A stretch of DNA of 39,332 bases from JAAYDF01 sp964511155 (GTDB taxonomy: Bacteria > Planctomycetota > Phycisphaerae > UBA1845 > PWPN01), in contig CAZEEJ010000033.1 of the NCBI GenBank assembly GCA_964511155.1, forward strand, positions 1 to 39,332, read 5' to 3'. Below are positions 34,139-39,332 of the stretch, piece after piece. The notes beneath the pieces were generated by a model, which was not told the origin of the DNA, searched no databases, and was given only the letters and a program-made list of their open reading frames with translations. Within the stretch, counting starts at the first letter, position 1, and every line of letters begins with the position of its first letter. The position numbers were made by a program, and so were the translations under genes.

Positions 34139-34507
34139 TCAGTGATCTTTCGCCGGCAGCTCGGCCGCCAGCAGACGCAGCAGCCGGAAGTCGTAGATCC
34201 CCGTGGCGTGGCCGTCGCTCCATTCGAGTTGCAGGGCGTAGTTGCCAATCAGGTGCCCGCCGGTGACGGTCACCGGGGCGGCCTGCGAAGGTGACAGCAC
34301 CGGCAACAACGTCCGCGACTGTTGTTCCTGCGTTGTGCGGCACGCGGCACACGGGCAGTGGCGGCGCAGGAAGCCTGCGGGGTACTCGGTGGTCACACCG
34401 TCGGCCCAGGTGATGCTCAGCACCTGTCGCCCGATCGCGAGATCCAGCCCCGTCGGCCGGCACTGCTCCGCATCCAGCGGTACGTCACCAGACATCTGCT
34501 CAGCCAT
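34139..34507 (-). CDS. DUF971 (gamma-butyrobetaine hydroxylase-like N-terminal domain) protein
   Basis: 122 residues. LSITWADGVTTEYPAGFLRR, then HCPCAACR and GNYALQLEWSDGHATGIYDF is the DUF971 layout. The CPCAAC cysteines could bind a metal, as in the zinc site of the N-terminal domain of gamma-butyrobetaine dioxygenase. Stand-alone DUF971 genes often neighbour moaC or mrp/apbC; here moaC lies upstream on the same strand, 134 bp away across a repeat array. The start at 34507 is chosen because GGAG lies 6 nt upstream; the open frame extends 23 codons further. A role in cofactor or Fe-S handling is inferred from context. Confidence 0.85.
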   Translation of the reverse strand: MAEQMSGDVPLDAEQCRPTGLDLAIGRQVLSITWADGVTTEYPAGFLRRHCPCAACRTTQEQQSRTLLPVLSPSQAAPVTVTGGHLIGNYALQLEWSDGHATGIYDFRLLRLLAAELPAKDH

Positions 34508-34540
34508 CGACGACTCCAGGTCGATCCACGAAAGAACCCG

Positions 34541-34657
34541 ACGACTCGCGGGAAAGCACCACGATCCGCGGGACAACGCGACGATCCGCGGGAAAGTCTG
34601 CTACCGGTTTACCTCTTCGCGACGAGAACCTCCAAACCGGTTTACCTCTTCGCGACG
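34541..34657. repeat. 20-bp tandem repeat (x3) and 22-bp direct repeat spanning the moaC stop
   Basis: Three 20-bp units (ACGATCCGCGGGAAAG-like) occupy 34541-34600. ACCGGTTTACCTCTTCGCGACG, 22 bp split here as ACCGGTTTACC and TCTTCGCGACG, is perfectly repeated at 34603-34624 and 34636-34657. The second copy contains the moaC stop codon, so the last codons of moaC are duplicated downstream. Confidence 0.85.
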
Positions 34658-35094
34658 TAATCACCCGACCGCCCGCCGCTCTTGCTCTCCAGGCGGACGT
34701 GGGTGATCTCCGCCGCCCGACTGACCGCCTTGCACATATCGTAGACCGTCAGGGCCGCCACGGCCGCCGCGGTCAGGGCCTCCATCTCGACGCCCGTCCG
34801 GGCCTCCACGCGCACCCGGGCCCGGATGGCCACGGCGTCCGGCGGCTCGGGCGTCGCTTCGACCTCGACCATGTCGATGGGCAGCGGATGGCACAGCGGA
34901 AGCAGATCGGCGGTGCGTTTGGCGGCCGCAATGCCCGCCACCCGGGCGACGGTCAGCACGTCACCCTTGGGGATCTGCCCGGCCTGCAGCAGCCGCAGGG
35001 GCTCGACGCCGATGACCACCCGGGCGCTGGCCGTCGCCTCGCGCCGCGTCGGGGGTTTATCGCCCACGTCGATCATACGCACATCGCCCGCCAT
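34642..35094 (-). CDS. moaC: Cyclic pyranopterin monophosphate synthase
   Basis: 150 residues. MoaC acts in the second step of molybdenum cofactor synthesis. Family blocks are KGDVLTVARVAGIAAAKRTA, LPLCHPLPID, GVEMEALTAAAVAALTVYDM and LESKSGGRSGDY, whose Lys is catalytic. It lacks the short N-terminal FTHxD-type lead of many MoaC and opens directly at MIDVGDKPPTRREATA. AAGGAG lies about 8-10 nt before the ATG at 35094, preferred over one 9 codons upstream. No other moa gene is in the window. DUF971 follows on the same strand. Confidence 0.95.
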   Translation of the reverse strand: MAGDVRMIDVGDKPPTRREATASARVVIGVEPLRLLQAGQIPKGDVLTVARVAGIAAAKRTADLLPLCHPLPIDMVEVEATPEPPDAVAIRARVRVEARTGVEMEALTAAAVAALTVYDMCKAVSRAAEITHVRLESKSGGRSGDYVAKR

Positions 35095-35165
35095 GAGCAG
35101 CTCTCCTTGAGTAAGCCCCAAAGCTCCTCGAGTACCCCTCCCAAGCTCCTTCAGTACCCCCCTCC

Positions 35166-35242
35166 AAGCCCAGGGATAGCAGGCCCCTGAGCCGTCGCTC
35201 GATCAGCACGAGGAGGTTGGCGAGCCTGCTATCCCTGGGCTT
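35166..35242. repeat. 19-bp perfect inverted repeat with 39-nt spacer
   Basis: Arms 35166-35184 and 35224-35242 (AAGCCCAGGGATAGCAGGC and complement) lie upstream of moaC. A ~22-bp near-duplicate (AAGCTCCT..AGTACCCC) lies at 35121-35160. Nothing gene-like is seen. Confidence 0.8.
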
Positions 35243-35250
35243 AGCCCCGC

Positions 35251-35313
35251 TATCCCCGGGACCGCGCCCGTTATCTCTGGGACCGCGCCCATTATCCCCG
35301 GGACCGCGCCGGC
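35251..35313. repeat. 21-bp tandem repeat, three units
   Basis: Units at 35251, 35272 and 35293 share TATC(C/T)C(C/T)GGGACCGCGCC. They lie upstream of the predicted thrS promoter, in the 552-bp moaC-thrS divergent gap. Confidence 0.85.
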
Positions 35314-35364
35314 TAATCCCCGACCCAAGGTATCACGCTCCCCCGCAAGATGCGAACGCCGCCC

Positions 35365-35394
35365 TTGACTCGCGGGTGCCCGGCGCTCTATGCT
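35365..35394 (+). promoter_or_regulatory. Candidate sigma-70-type promoter for thrS-infC
   Basis: TTGACT (35365-35370) and TATGCT (35389-35394) are separated by 18 nt. Transcription would begin near 35401, giving a leader of about 245 nt before thrS that contains the putative attenuator. Confidence 0.5.
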
Positions 35395-35470
35395 GGACGG
35401 TTGACAGGTCACCAGGGCGCTGTTTCGGCCGCGGACTCCGCGCAGCGGGGCGCCATCGGTCGCCCGGGTG

Positions 35471-35548
35471 ATGTATGCTCTGCGCCGCTGCGCAGCCAAG
35501 GACAGTATCTTGATCGGCATCGCACTCACGACACGCACGACGGCTTGA
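35471..35548 (+). CDS. Putative threonine-rich leader peptide of thrS
   Basis: A 25-codon frame opens with ATG TAT GCT and ends ILIGIALTTRTTA before TGA. Four of the last six residues are Thr (ACG ACA CGC ACG ACG), directly upstream of a threonyl-tRNA synthetase gene. Codons 15-19 form the left arm of the terminator-like stem at 35513-35612. Leader peptides rich in the cognate amino acid, as in E. coli ThrL, control attenuators. The Shine-Dalgarno is weak (CGGGTG immediately before ATG), which is the main weakness. Confidence 0.45.
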   Translation: MYALRRCAAKDSILIGIALTTRTTA

Positions 35549-35625
35549 GATGACCCATCGCCGATTCATTCAGCGATGGGTCCGCCTGGCGTGCCTGGAG
35601 TGCGATGCCGATTTTGTTTTCGTTT
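35513..35625 (+). terminator. Putative thrS attenuator (terminator-like stem plus U-rich tract)
   Basis: Arms 35513-35527 and 35598-35612 (ATCGGCATCGCACTC and complement) form a perfect 15-bp stem, extended by five more pairs (CACGC/GCGTG) beyond a 4x4 internal loop. A perfect 10-bp hairpin (35552-35561 with 35573-35582) is nested inside. TTTTGTTTTCGTTT follows at 35612-35625. It ends ~22 nt before thrS. It might instead be a dispersed hairpin, since such elements are common here. Confidence 0.5.
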
Positions 35626-35646
35626 CCAAGAAGGGTCTGTGATGTG

Positions 35647-37842
35647 ATGCCCCGCGTAACGCTACCCGATAACAGCACCCTTGAGTTGCCCCCGGGCGCG
35701 ACTGTCGCCGATGTGGCCCAGCGCATCGGCCCGCGATTGGCCCAGGCGGCTATTGCCGGCAAGCTCGACGATCAGATCGTGGACTTGGGCCGCCCTATCG
35801 ACCGCGACTGCCGCGTCGAGATCCTGACGCCCCGGGCGGACAATCCCGACAGCCTCTACGTTCTGCGGCACAGCACCGCTCACGTCATGGCCGAGGCCAT
35901 CTGTTCGCTCTTCCCCTCGACCCGGCTGGTGTACGGTCCGCCGGTCGACAATGGTTTTTACTACGACATCGACCTCGAACGCCCGCTGACGCCCGAGGAC
36001 TTCCCCGCCATCGAGGCCCGCATGGCGGAGATCATCAAGGCCGATCGCCCCTTCTCCCGTTACTCGATGGCTCGCGACGAGGGCCTGGCCCGACTTCGCG
36101 AGGAGGGCAACCGCTACAAGCTGGACAATGCCGAGCGGGCCGAGGGCGAGCTGAGCTTCTACGTCACCGGCAGCCGCCCGGGCGAGGACTTCGAGGACCT
36201 TTGCCGTGGGCCGCACCTGCCCAGCACCGGCCGCATCGGCGCGTTCAAGGTCATGCAGGTCAGCGGGGCCTACTACCGCGGCGACCAGAACGACAAGCAG
36301 CTCCAGCGGGTCTACGGCACCGCCTGGCCGACCCCCAAGGACCTCAAGAACTACCTGACGCAGCTCGAGGAGGCCCGCAAGCGCGACCATCGCCGCGTCG
36401 GCCAGGAACTCGGCCTGTTCACCATCGACCCGCTGGTCGGCAGCGGGCTGGTGCTGTGGAAGCCCAAGGGGGCCCGCGTCCGCTACGAGCTGGAAAGCTT
36501 TCTCCGCGAAGAGCTGGTCCGCAGCGGATACCAGATGGTCTACACGCCGCAGATCGGCAAGCTGGGTCTGTATCGCACCAGTGGGCACTTTCCGTACTAC
36601 AAAGACAGCCAGTTCCCGCCGCTGTGGGAGGACGAAACCGACAAGCGCCTCAACCTGCTGTGGGAAGAGTTGCGCAAGCTGCCGGCCGACGGTCCGATTG
36701 CCCCCGACGGTCTTGTGGGCCTGGAGGATCTGCGGCAGGCCGATCCGCCTTTGTACAAAGAGCTGGTCGAGGCGGCCGGGCATGGCCGCGACGCCCTCCT
36801 TCGCCGCATCGAGAGCCGGCTGGACGTCTCCGACGGCTATCTGCTGCGTCCGATGAACTGTCCGCACCACGTTCGGATCTTCGCCTCCGAGCCGCACAGC
36901 TACCGTGACCTGCCGATCCGCTTGGCCGAGTTCGGTACGGTTTACCGCTACGAGCAGAGCGGGGAGCTGTCCGGCCTGACCCGGGTCCGCGGGTTCACCC
37001 AGGACGATGCCCACATCTTCTGCCGGCCCGACCAGTTGCTCTCCGAGATCACCGGTTGCGTCCAGCTTACACGTAAGGTGCTGGATCTGCTGAACTTGGG
37101 GAGCTACCGGGTACGGATCGGGCTGCGCGAGCCCGGCAGCGACAAGTACGTCGGCAGCGACGAGAACTGGACCCTGGCCGAGCAGGCCGTGCGGCAGGCC
37201 GTCCGCGAAAGTGGCATGAGCTTCACCGAGGAGACCGGCGAGGCGGCGTTCTACGGTCCCAAGATCGACTTCGTGGTCAAGGATTGCATCGAGCGCGAGT
37301 GGCAGTTGGGCACCGTTCAGGTCGACTACAATCTGCCCGAGCGGTTTGACCTGACCTACACCGGATCGGACAATACCCCGCACCGGCCGGTCATGATCCA
37401 CCGGGCGCCGTTTGGCAGCCTGGAGCGGTTCGTGGGTATACTGATTGAGCACTTTGCCGGCTCGTTCCCGTTGTGGCTGGCTCCGGTGCAGGTGTACGTG
37501 GCCTCGATCAGCGAGAAGAGCGCCGCGTATGCGACCGCGGTGTACGACCGGCTGCAGGCGGCCGGGCTGCGGGCGGAGCTGGACATCGCGGCCGAGAAGA
37601 TCGGGCCGAAGAAACACGCCGCCCGGCAGCAACGCATCCCCTACATCCTCGTGGTGGGGGAGAAGGAAGCGGCCGACGGGACGGTGAACGTGAACGACCG
37701 CACCGGCCGCACGATGGGCACCGAGCCGCTCGCGGCCTTCGTGGCCCGGTGCGAACAGGAAGTGGCCGAGCGTCGACTGACGAGCATGGAGAGCGGTGGG
37801 GGCTCGCAGGCCGCCCCCTCCCTCGCGGCGGAATCGGGCTAA
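35647..37842 (+). CDS. thrS: Threonyl-tRNA synthetase
   Basis: 731 residues. A TGS domain (about 1-60, VTLPDNSTLELPPGATVADV) is followed by the editing domain with HSTAHVMAEA and the zinc motif FEDLCRGPHLP. The class II catalytic core contains motif 2 with RYEQSGELSGLTRVRGFTQD, PMNCPHH and motif 3 HRAPFGSLERFVGILIEH. The anticodon-binding domain is at the C-terminus. Between HFPYYKDSQFPP and DGYLLRPMNC (about residues 322-395) lies an insertion of ~75 residues absent from E. coli-type ThrRS. The start follows AAGGG by 11 nt; GTG three bases earlier is possible. It is first in thrS-infC. The leader carries a possible threonine attenuator. Confidence 0.96.
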   Translation: MPRVTLPDNSTLELPPGATVADVAQRIGPRLAQAAIAGKLDDQIVDLGRPIDRDCRVEILTPRADNPDSLYVLRHSTAHVMAEAICSLFPSTRLVYGPPVDNGFYYDIDLERPLTPEDFPAIEARMAEIIKADRPFSRYSMARDEGLARLREEGNRYKLDNAERAEGELSFYVTGSRPGEDFEDLCRGPHLPSTGRIGAFKVMQVSGAYYRGDQNDKQLQRVYGTAWPTPKDLKNYLTQLEEARKRDHRRVGQELGLFTIDPLVGSGLVLWKPKGARVRYELESFLREELVRSGYQMVYTPQIGKLGLYRTSGHFPYYKDSQFPPLWEDETDKRLNLLWEELRKLPADGPIAPDGLVGLEDLRQADPPLYKELVEAAGHGRDALLRRIESRLDVSDGYLLRPMNCPHHVRIFASEPHSYRDLPIRLAEFGTVYRYEQSGELSGLTRVRGFTQDDAHIFCRPDQLLSEITGCVQLTRKVLDLLNLGSYRVRIGLREPGSDKYVGSDENWTLAEQAVRQAVRESGMSFTEETGEAAFYGPKIDFVVKDCIEREWQLGTVQVDYNLPERFDLTYTGSDNTPHRPVMIHRAPFGSLERFVGILIEHFAGSFPLWLAPVQVYVASISEKSAAYATAVYDRLQAAGLRAELDIAAEKIGPKKHAARQQRIPYILVVGEKEAADGTVNVNDRTGRTMGTEPLAAFVARCEQEVAERRLTSMESGGGSQAAPSLAAESG

Positions 37843-37872
37843 ACGTCATGCCCCACGTGAGTGTGCCTGTAT

Positions 37873-37880
37873 GGAAAGGA
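37873..37880 (+). promoter_or_regulatory. Shine-Dalgarno deciding the infC start
   Basis: GGAAAGGA ends 7 nt before an in-frame ATC and 13 nt before the next candidate, GTG. Spacing favours ATC as the start codon. Confidence 0.6.
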
Positions 37881-37887
37881 CTGAGCC

Positions 37888-38541
37888 ATCGCCGTGAATC
37901 ATCGCTGTAACGAGCAGATCCGCATCTCGCCCGTCCGCGTGATCGATCAGAACAATGAGCAGCTCGGTGTGCTGTCCACCGATGAGGCCATGGCCCGAGC
38001 GCGGAACGCCGGGATGGATCTCGTCGAGATCGCTCCCACCGAACGCCCGCCCGTCTGCCGGATCATGGACTACGGCAAGTTCAAGTATTCCCAGAAGCGG
38101 CGGAAGCAGAAAAGTCGCGAGCAGAAACTCAAGGAGATCCGCCTCCACCCGGACATCGGCGATCACGACCGGGACATCAAGCTCAATCAGGCCGTCGGGT
38201 TCATCGAGAAGGGCGACAAGGTCCAGTTCACCATGATCTTCCGCGGCCGCGAGCGGTTCCATCAGAACCTGGGCTTCGCCATGTTTAACAGCATCGTCGA
38301 GGGGCTTGGCGAGCGGGCCAAGGTGGAACGGCCGCCCCGCAGCGAGGGCCGCCGGCTCATCATGGTCGTCGCCCCGACCAAGAAGACTCCCGGGTCCCCC
38401 GGAGCGCCCAAGGAGCCGTCAGCACCGAAAGAGAGCAGGATACCCAGGGAGCACCGGCCCGCCCCGGGCCCCGGAACCGCGGCCCCGCCAAGCACAGGGG
38501 TGCCGGCCCCAGCCCCAGCCCCGCCGCAACCCCAGGGATAG
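37888..38541 (+). CDS. infC: Translation initiation factor IF-3, probable AUC start
   Basis: 217 residues from ATC. IF-3 binds the 30S subunit and checks the start codon. The N-domain has CNEQIRISPVRVID, GVLSTDEAMARA and LVEIAPTERPPVCRIMDYGK; the linker is FKYSQKRRKQKSREQKLKEI; the C-domain runs through GDKVQFTMIFRGRER. A ~50-residue Pro/Ala-rich tail follows. There is no ATG before codon 20 and an in-frame TGA lies six bases before ATC. The options are ATC (Shine-Dalgarno spacing 7) or GTG at 37894 (spacing 13). infC is well known to use AUU or AUC for autoregulation in E. coli and Myxococcus. It lies 45 nt after thrS. The usual next genes rpmI and rplT are absent. Confidence 0.95.
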   Translation: MAVNHRCNEQIRISPVRVIDQNNEQLGVLSTDEAMARARNAGMDLVEIAPTERPPVCRIMDYGKFKYSQKRRKQKSREQKLKEIRLHPDIGDHDRDIKLNQAVGFIEKGDKVQFTMIFRGRERFHQNLGFAMFNSIVEGLGERAKVERPPRSEGRRLIMVVAPTKKTPGSPGAPKEPSAPKESRIPREHRPAPGPGTAAPPSTGVPAPAPAPPQPQG

Positions 38542-38584
38542 GGAACGTGTGCGAGAGCATCCAACGGAGCCGCGACATCCAACG

Positions 38585-38650
38585 GAGCCGCGACCGTAAG
38601 GGAGCGGTTCTCCGGGGCAAGAAGAACCGCTTCCTTACGGGCGCGGCTCT
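38585..38650. repeat. Hairpin after infC (dispersed family, copy 2)
   Basis: Arms 38585-38611 and 38624-38650 pair with few mismatches. The core GAGCCGCGACCGTAAGGGAG matches the perfect hairpin at 9852-9923. It begins 44 nt after the infC stop, preceded by a short duplication of CATCCAACGGAGCCGCGAC (about 38558-38593). It could end thrS-infC transcripts but lacks a U-tract. Confidence 0.7.
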
Positions 38651-38837
38651 GCTGTCCGGGCGCGGCTCTGGTCGGGGCCGGGGGTAGCCTCCCCCGGTCC
38701 GAGCGACTACACTTTGCCGTCCCGGACCAGGGAGTCAGCGGAACACATGGGGCGTCGCCCGCAGGACCGGCCTTCCGGACCAGGTGAGTTTCACGAACGA
38801 TTGAACAGGGAACCCTTACAGACAGGTTGAAAAACAG

Positions 38838-39332
38838 ATGGCAGATTTGGTACCAGCACACGGCGGCCTTGACCGGCCGATTAATCGCACCGTTTCCCCC
38901 GAGCGTCAGGCGGAGTTCTGCCGGGAGATCGAGTCTCTGCCGGCCGTACCGGTCAGCGACGCCGACCTCTCCAGCGTCTACCGCATCGGCGACGGCGGGC
39001 TCAGCCCGCTGACCGGCCCCATGGTCAAGGCCGTCTACGACCAGGTCCTCAAGGATGTGAACATCACCGCCAACGGCCGCAAGTACGCCTGGTCCATCCC
39101 CATCTCGCTGCCCGTCTCGAAGGAGCAGGGCTCCGCGCTGCGGCCGGGCCAGAAGGTCCGCCTCACCGACTCCGCCGGCCGGGCCGTCGGTTGCCTCCAG
39201 GTCGGCGACGTCTTCCCCTATGACAAGATGGGCTACCTCGAGTCGGTCTACCAGACGAAGCGCACCGACCACCCGGGCGCCCGCATGGTGCTTGGCGACG
39301 AGCGCGAGATGCTCGTCGGCGGCGAGGGCGAG
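38838..39332 (+). CDS. sat: Sulfate adenylyltransferase, 3' truncated by window edge
   Basis: 165 codons visible, open to the window end. The beginning MADLVPAHGGLDRPINR and then DGGLSPLTGPM, YAWSIPISLPV, VFPYDKMGYLESVYQT and DHPGARMVLGDE follow the N-terminal PUA-like domain of monomeric ATP sulfurylase. The catalytic QxRNxxH region is beyond the window. The enzyme forms adenylylsulfate from ATP and sulfate (or the reverse in dissimilatory oxidation). The Shine-Dalgarno is weak. About 300 bp separate it from infC, holding only the repeat hairpin. Confidence 0.92.
   Translation, partial: MADLVPAHGGLDRPINRTVSPERQAEFCREIESLPAVPVSDADLSSVYRIGDGGLSPLTGPMVKAVYDQVLKDVNITANGRKYAWSIPISLPVSKEQGSALRPGQKVRLTDSAGRAVGCLQVGDVFPYDKMGYLESVYQTKRTDHPGARMVLGDEREMLVGGEGE

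Noticed and set aside
35277..35286. TGGGACCGCG in the thrS upstream region matches the T-box antiterminator core UGGNACCGCG
   Set aside because: It is part of a 21-bp tandem repeat, lies upstream of the predicted promoter, has no stem I/specifier loop before it, and is not followed by a paired terminator.
35662..37632. Long minus-strand open frame over thrS, and similar ones opposite the FG-GAP, GH127, GH106 and metG genes
   Set aside because: Mirror frames of well-supported genes with no recognisable domains or ribosome binding sites.
38542..38837. rpmI/rplT expected after infC
   Set aside because: No frame resembling ribosomal protein L35 or L20 is present; the gap holds only a repeat hairpin before sat.
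1..39332. tRNA or rRNA genes
   Set aside because: No cloverleaf with a GGTTCRANYC T-arm and acceptor pairing, and no rRNA-like stretch, was found by eye; tRNAscan-SE and Infernal would be decisive.

Overview
The window looks like a chromosomal segment of a high-GC heterotrophic planctomycete, probably Phycisphaerae-like. This is inferred from gene content: a dockerin-tagged FG-GAP repeat protein, a formylglycine sulfatase, GH106 and GH127 hydrolases, a threonyl-tRNA synthetase with a large catalytic-domain insertion, and many dispersed intergenic hairpins. No rRNA, tRNA, CRISPR array, phage or transposase gene was found. Both window edges cut a gene: a TIR protein on the left and ATP sulfurylase on the right.

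Layout. 1-1.7 kb: 3' part of a membrane TIR-domain protein. 1.9-12.1 kb: secreted GH106 rhamnosidase-like enzyme (-), FG-GAP/dockerin protein (+), the agmatine-to-putrescine pair aguB-aguA (-), and a secreted GH127 beta-L-arabinofuranosidase-like enzyme (-). 12.1-12.4 kb: a DUF2442 gene behind a 19-codon remnant of its usual DUF4160 partner. 12.8-18.5 kb: a MarR regulator and a methyltransferase on one strand, divergent across an AT-rich island from an OpuC-type uptake system. That system is an ATPase, an exported sulfatase and a substrate-binding protein fused in front of its permease.

18.8-27.2 kb: a same-strand catabolic block made of a xylose-isomerase-like epimerase, an enolase-superfamily enzyme (4-nt overlap with the epimerase), a Gfo/Idh/MocA-like protein lacking the family's catalytic residues, a LacI regulator with its own -10 box, and a 1405-residue secreted putative glycoside hydrolase. 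27.4-35.1 kb: metG, an acidic hypothetical protein, a GAF-SpoIIE phosphatase, a membrane protein with a possibly degenerate HExxH site, a DUF971 protein and moaC. 35.3-38.5 kb: thrS-infC. 38.8 kb onward: sat.

The most interesting signals are regulatory. The thrS leader encodes a possible 25-codon peptide ending TTRTTA, and its codons overlap the left arm of a 15-bp stem followed by a U-rich tract, as in a ribosome-mediated threonine attenuator. infC appears to start at AUC, 7 nt after a good Shine-Dalgarno. Short tandem repeats sit on or beside several stop codons, and several hairpin or inverted-repeat families recur between genes. All functional calls come from reading motifs in the sequence; no database search was run.
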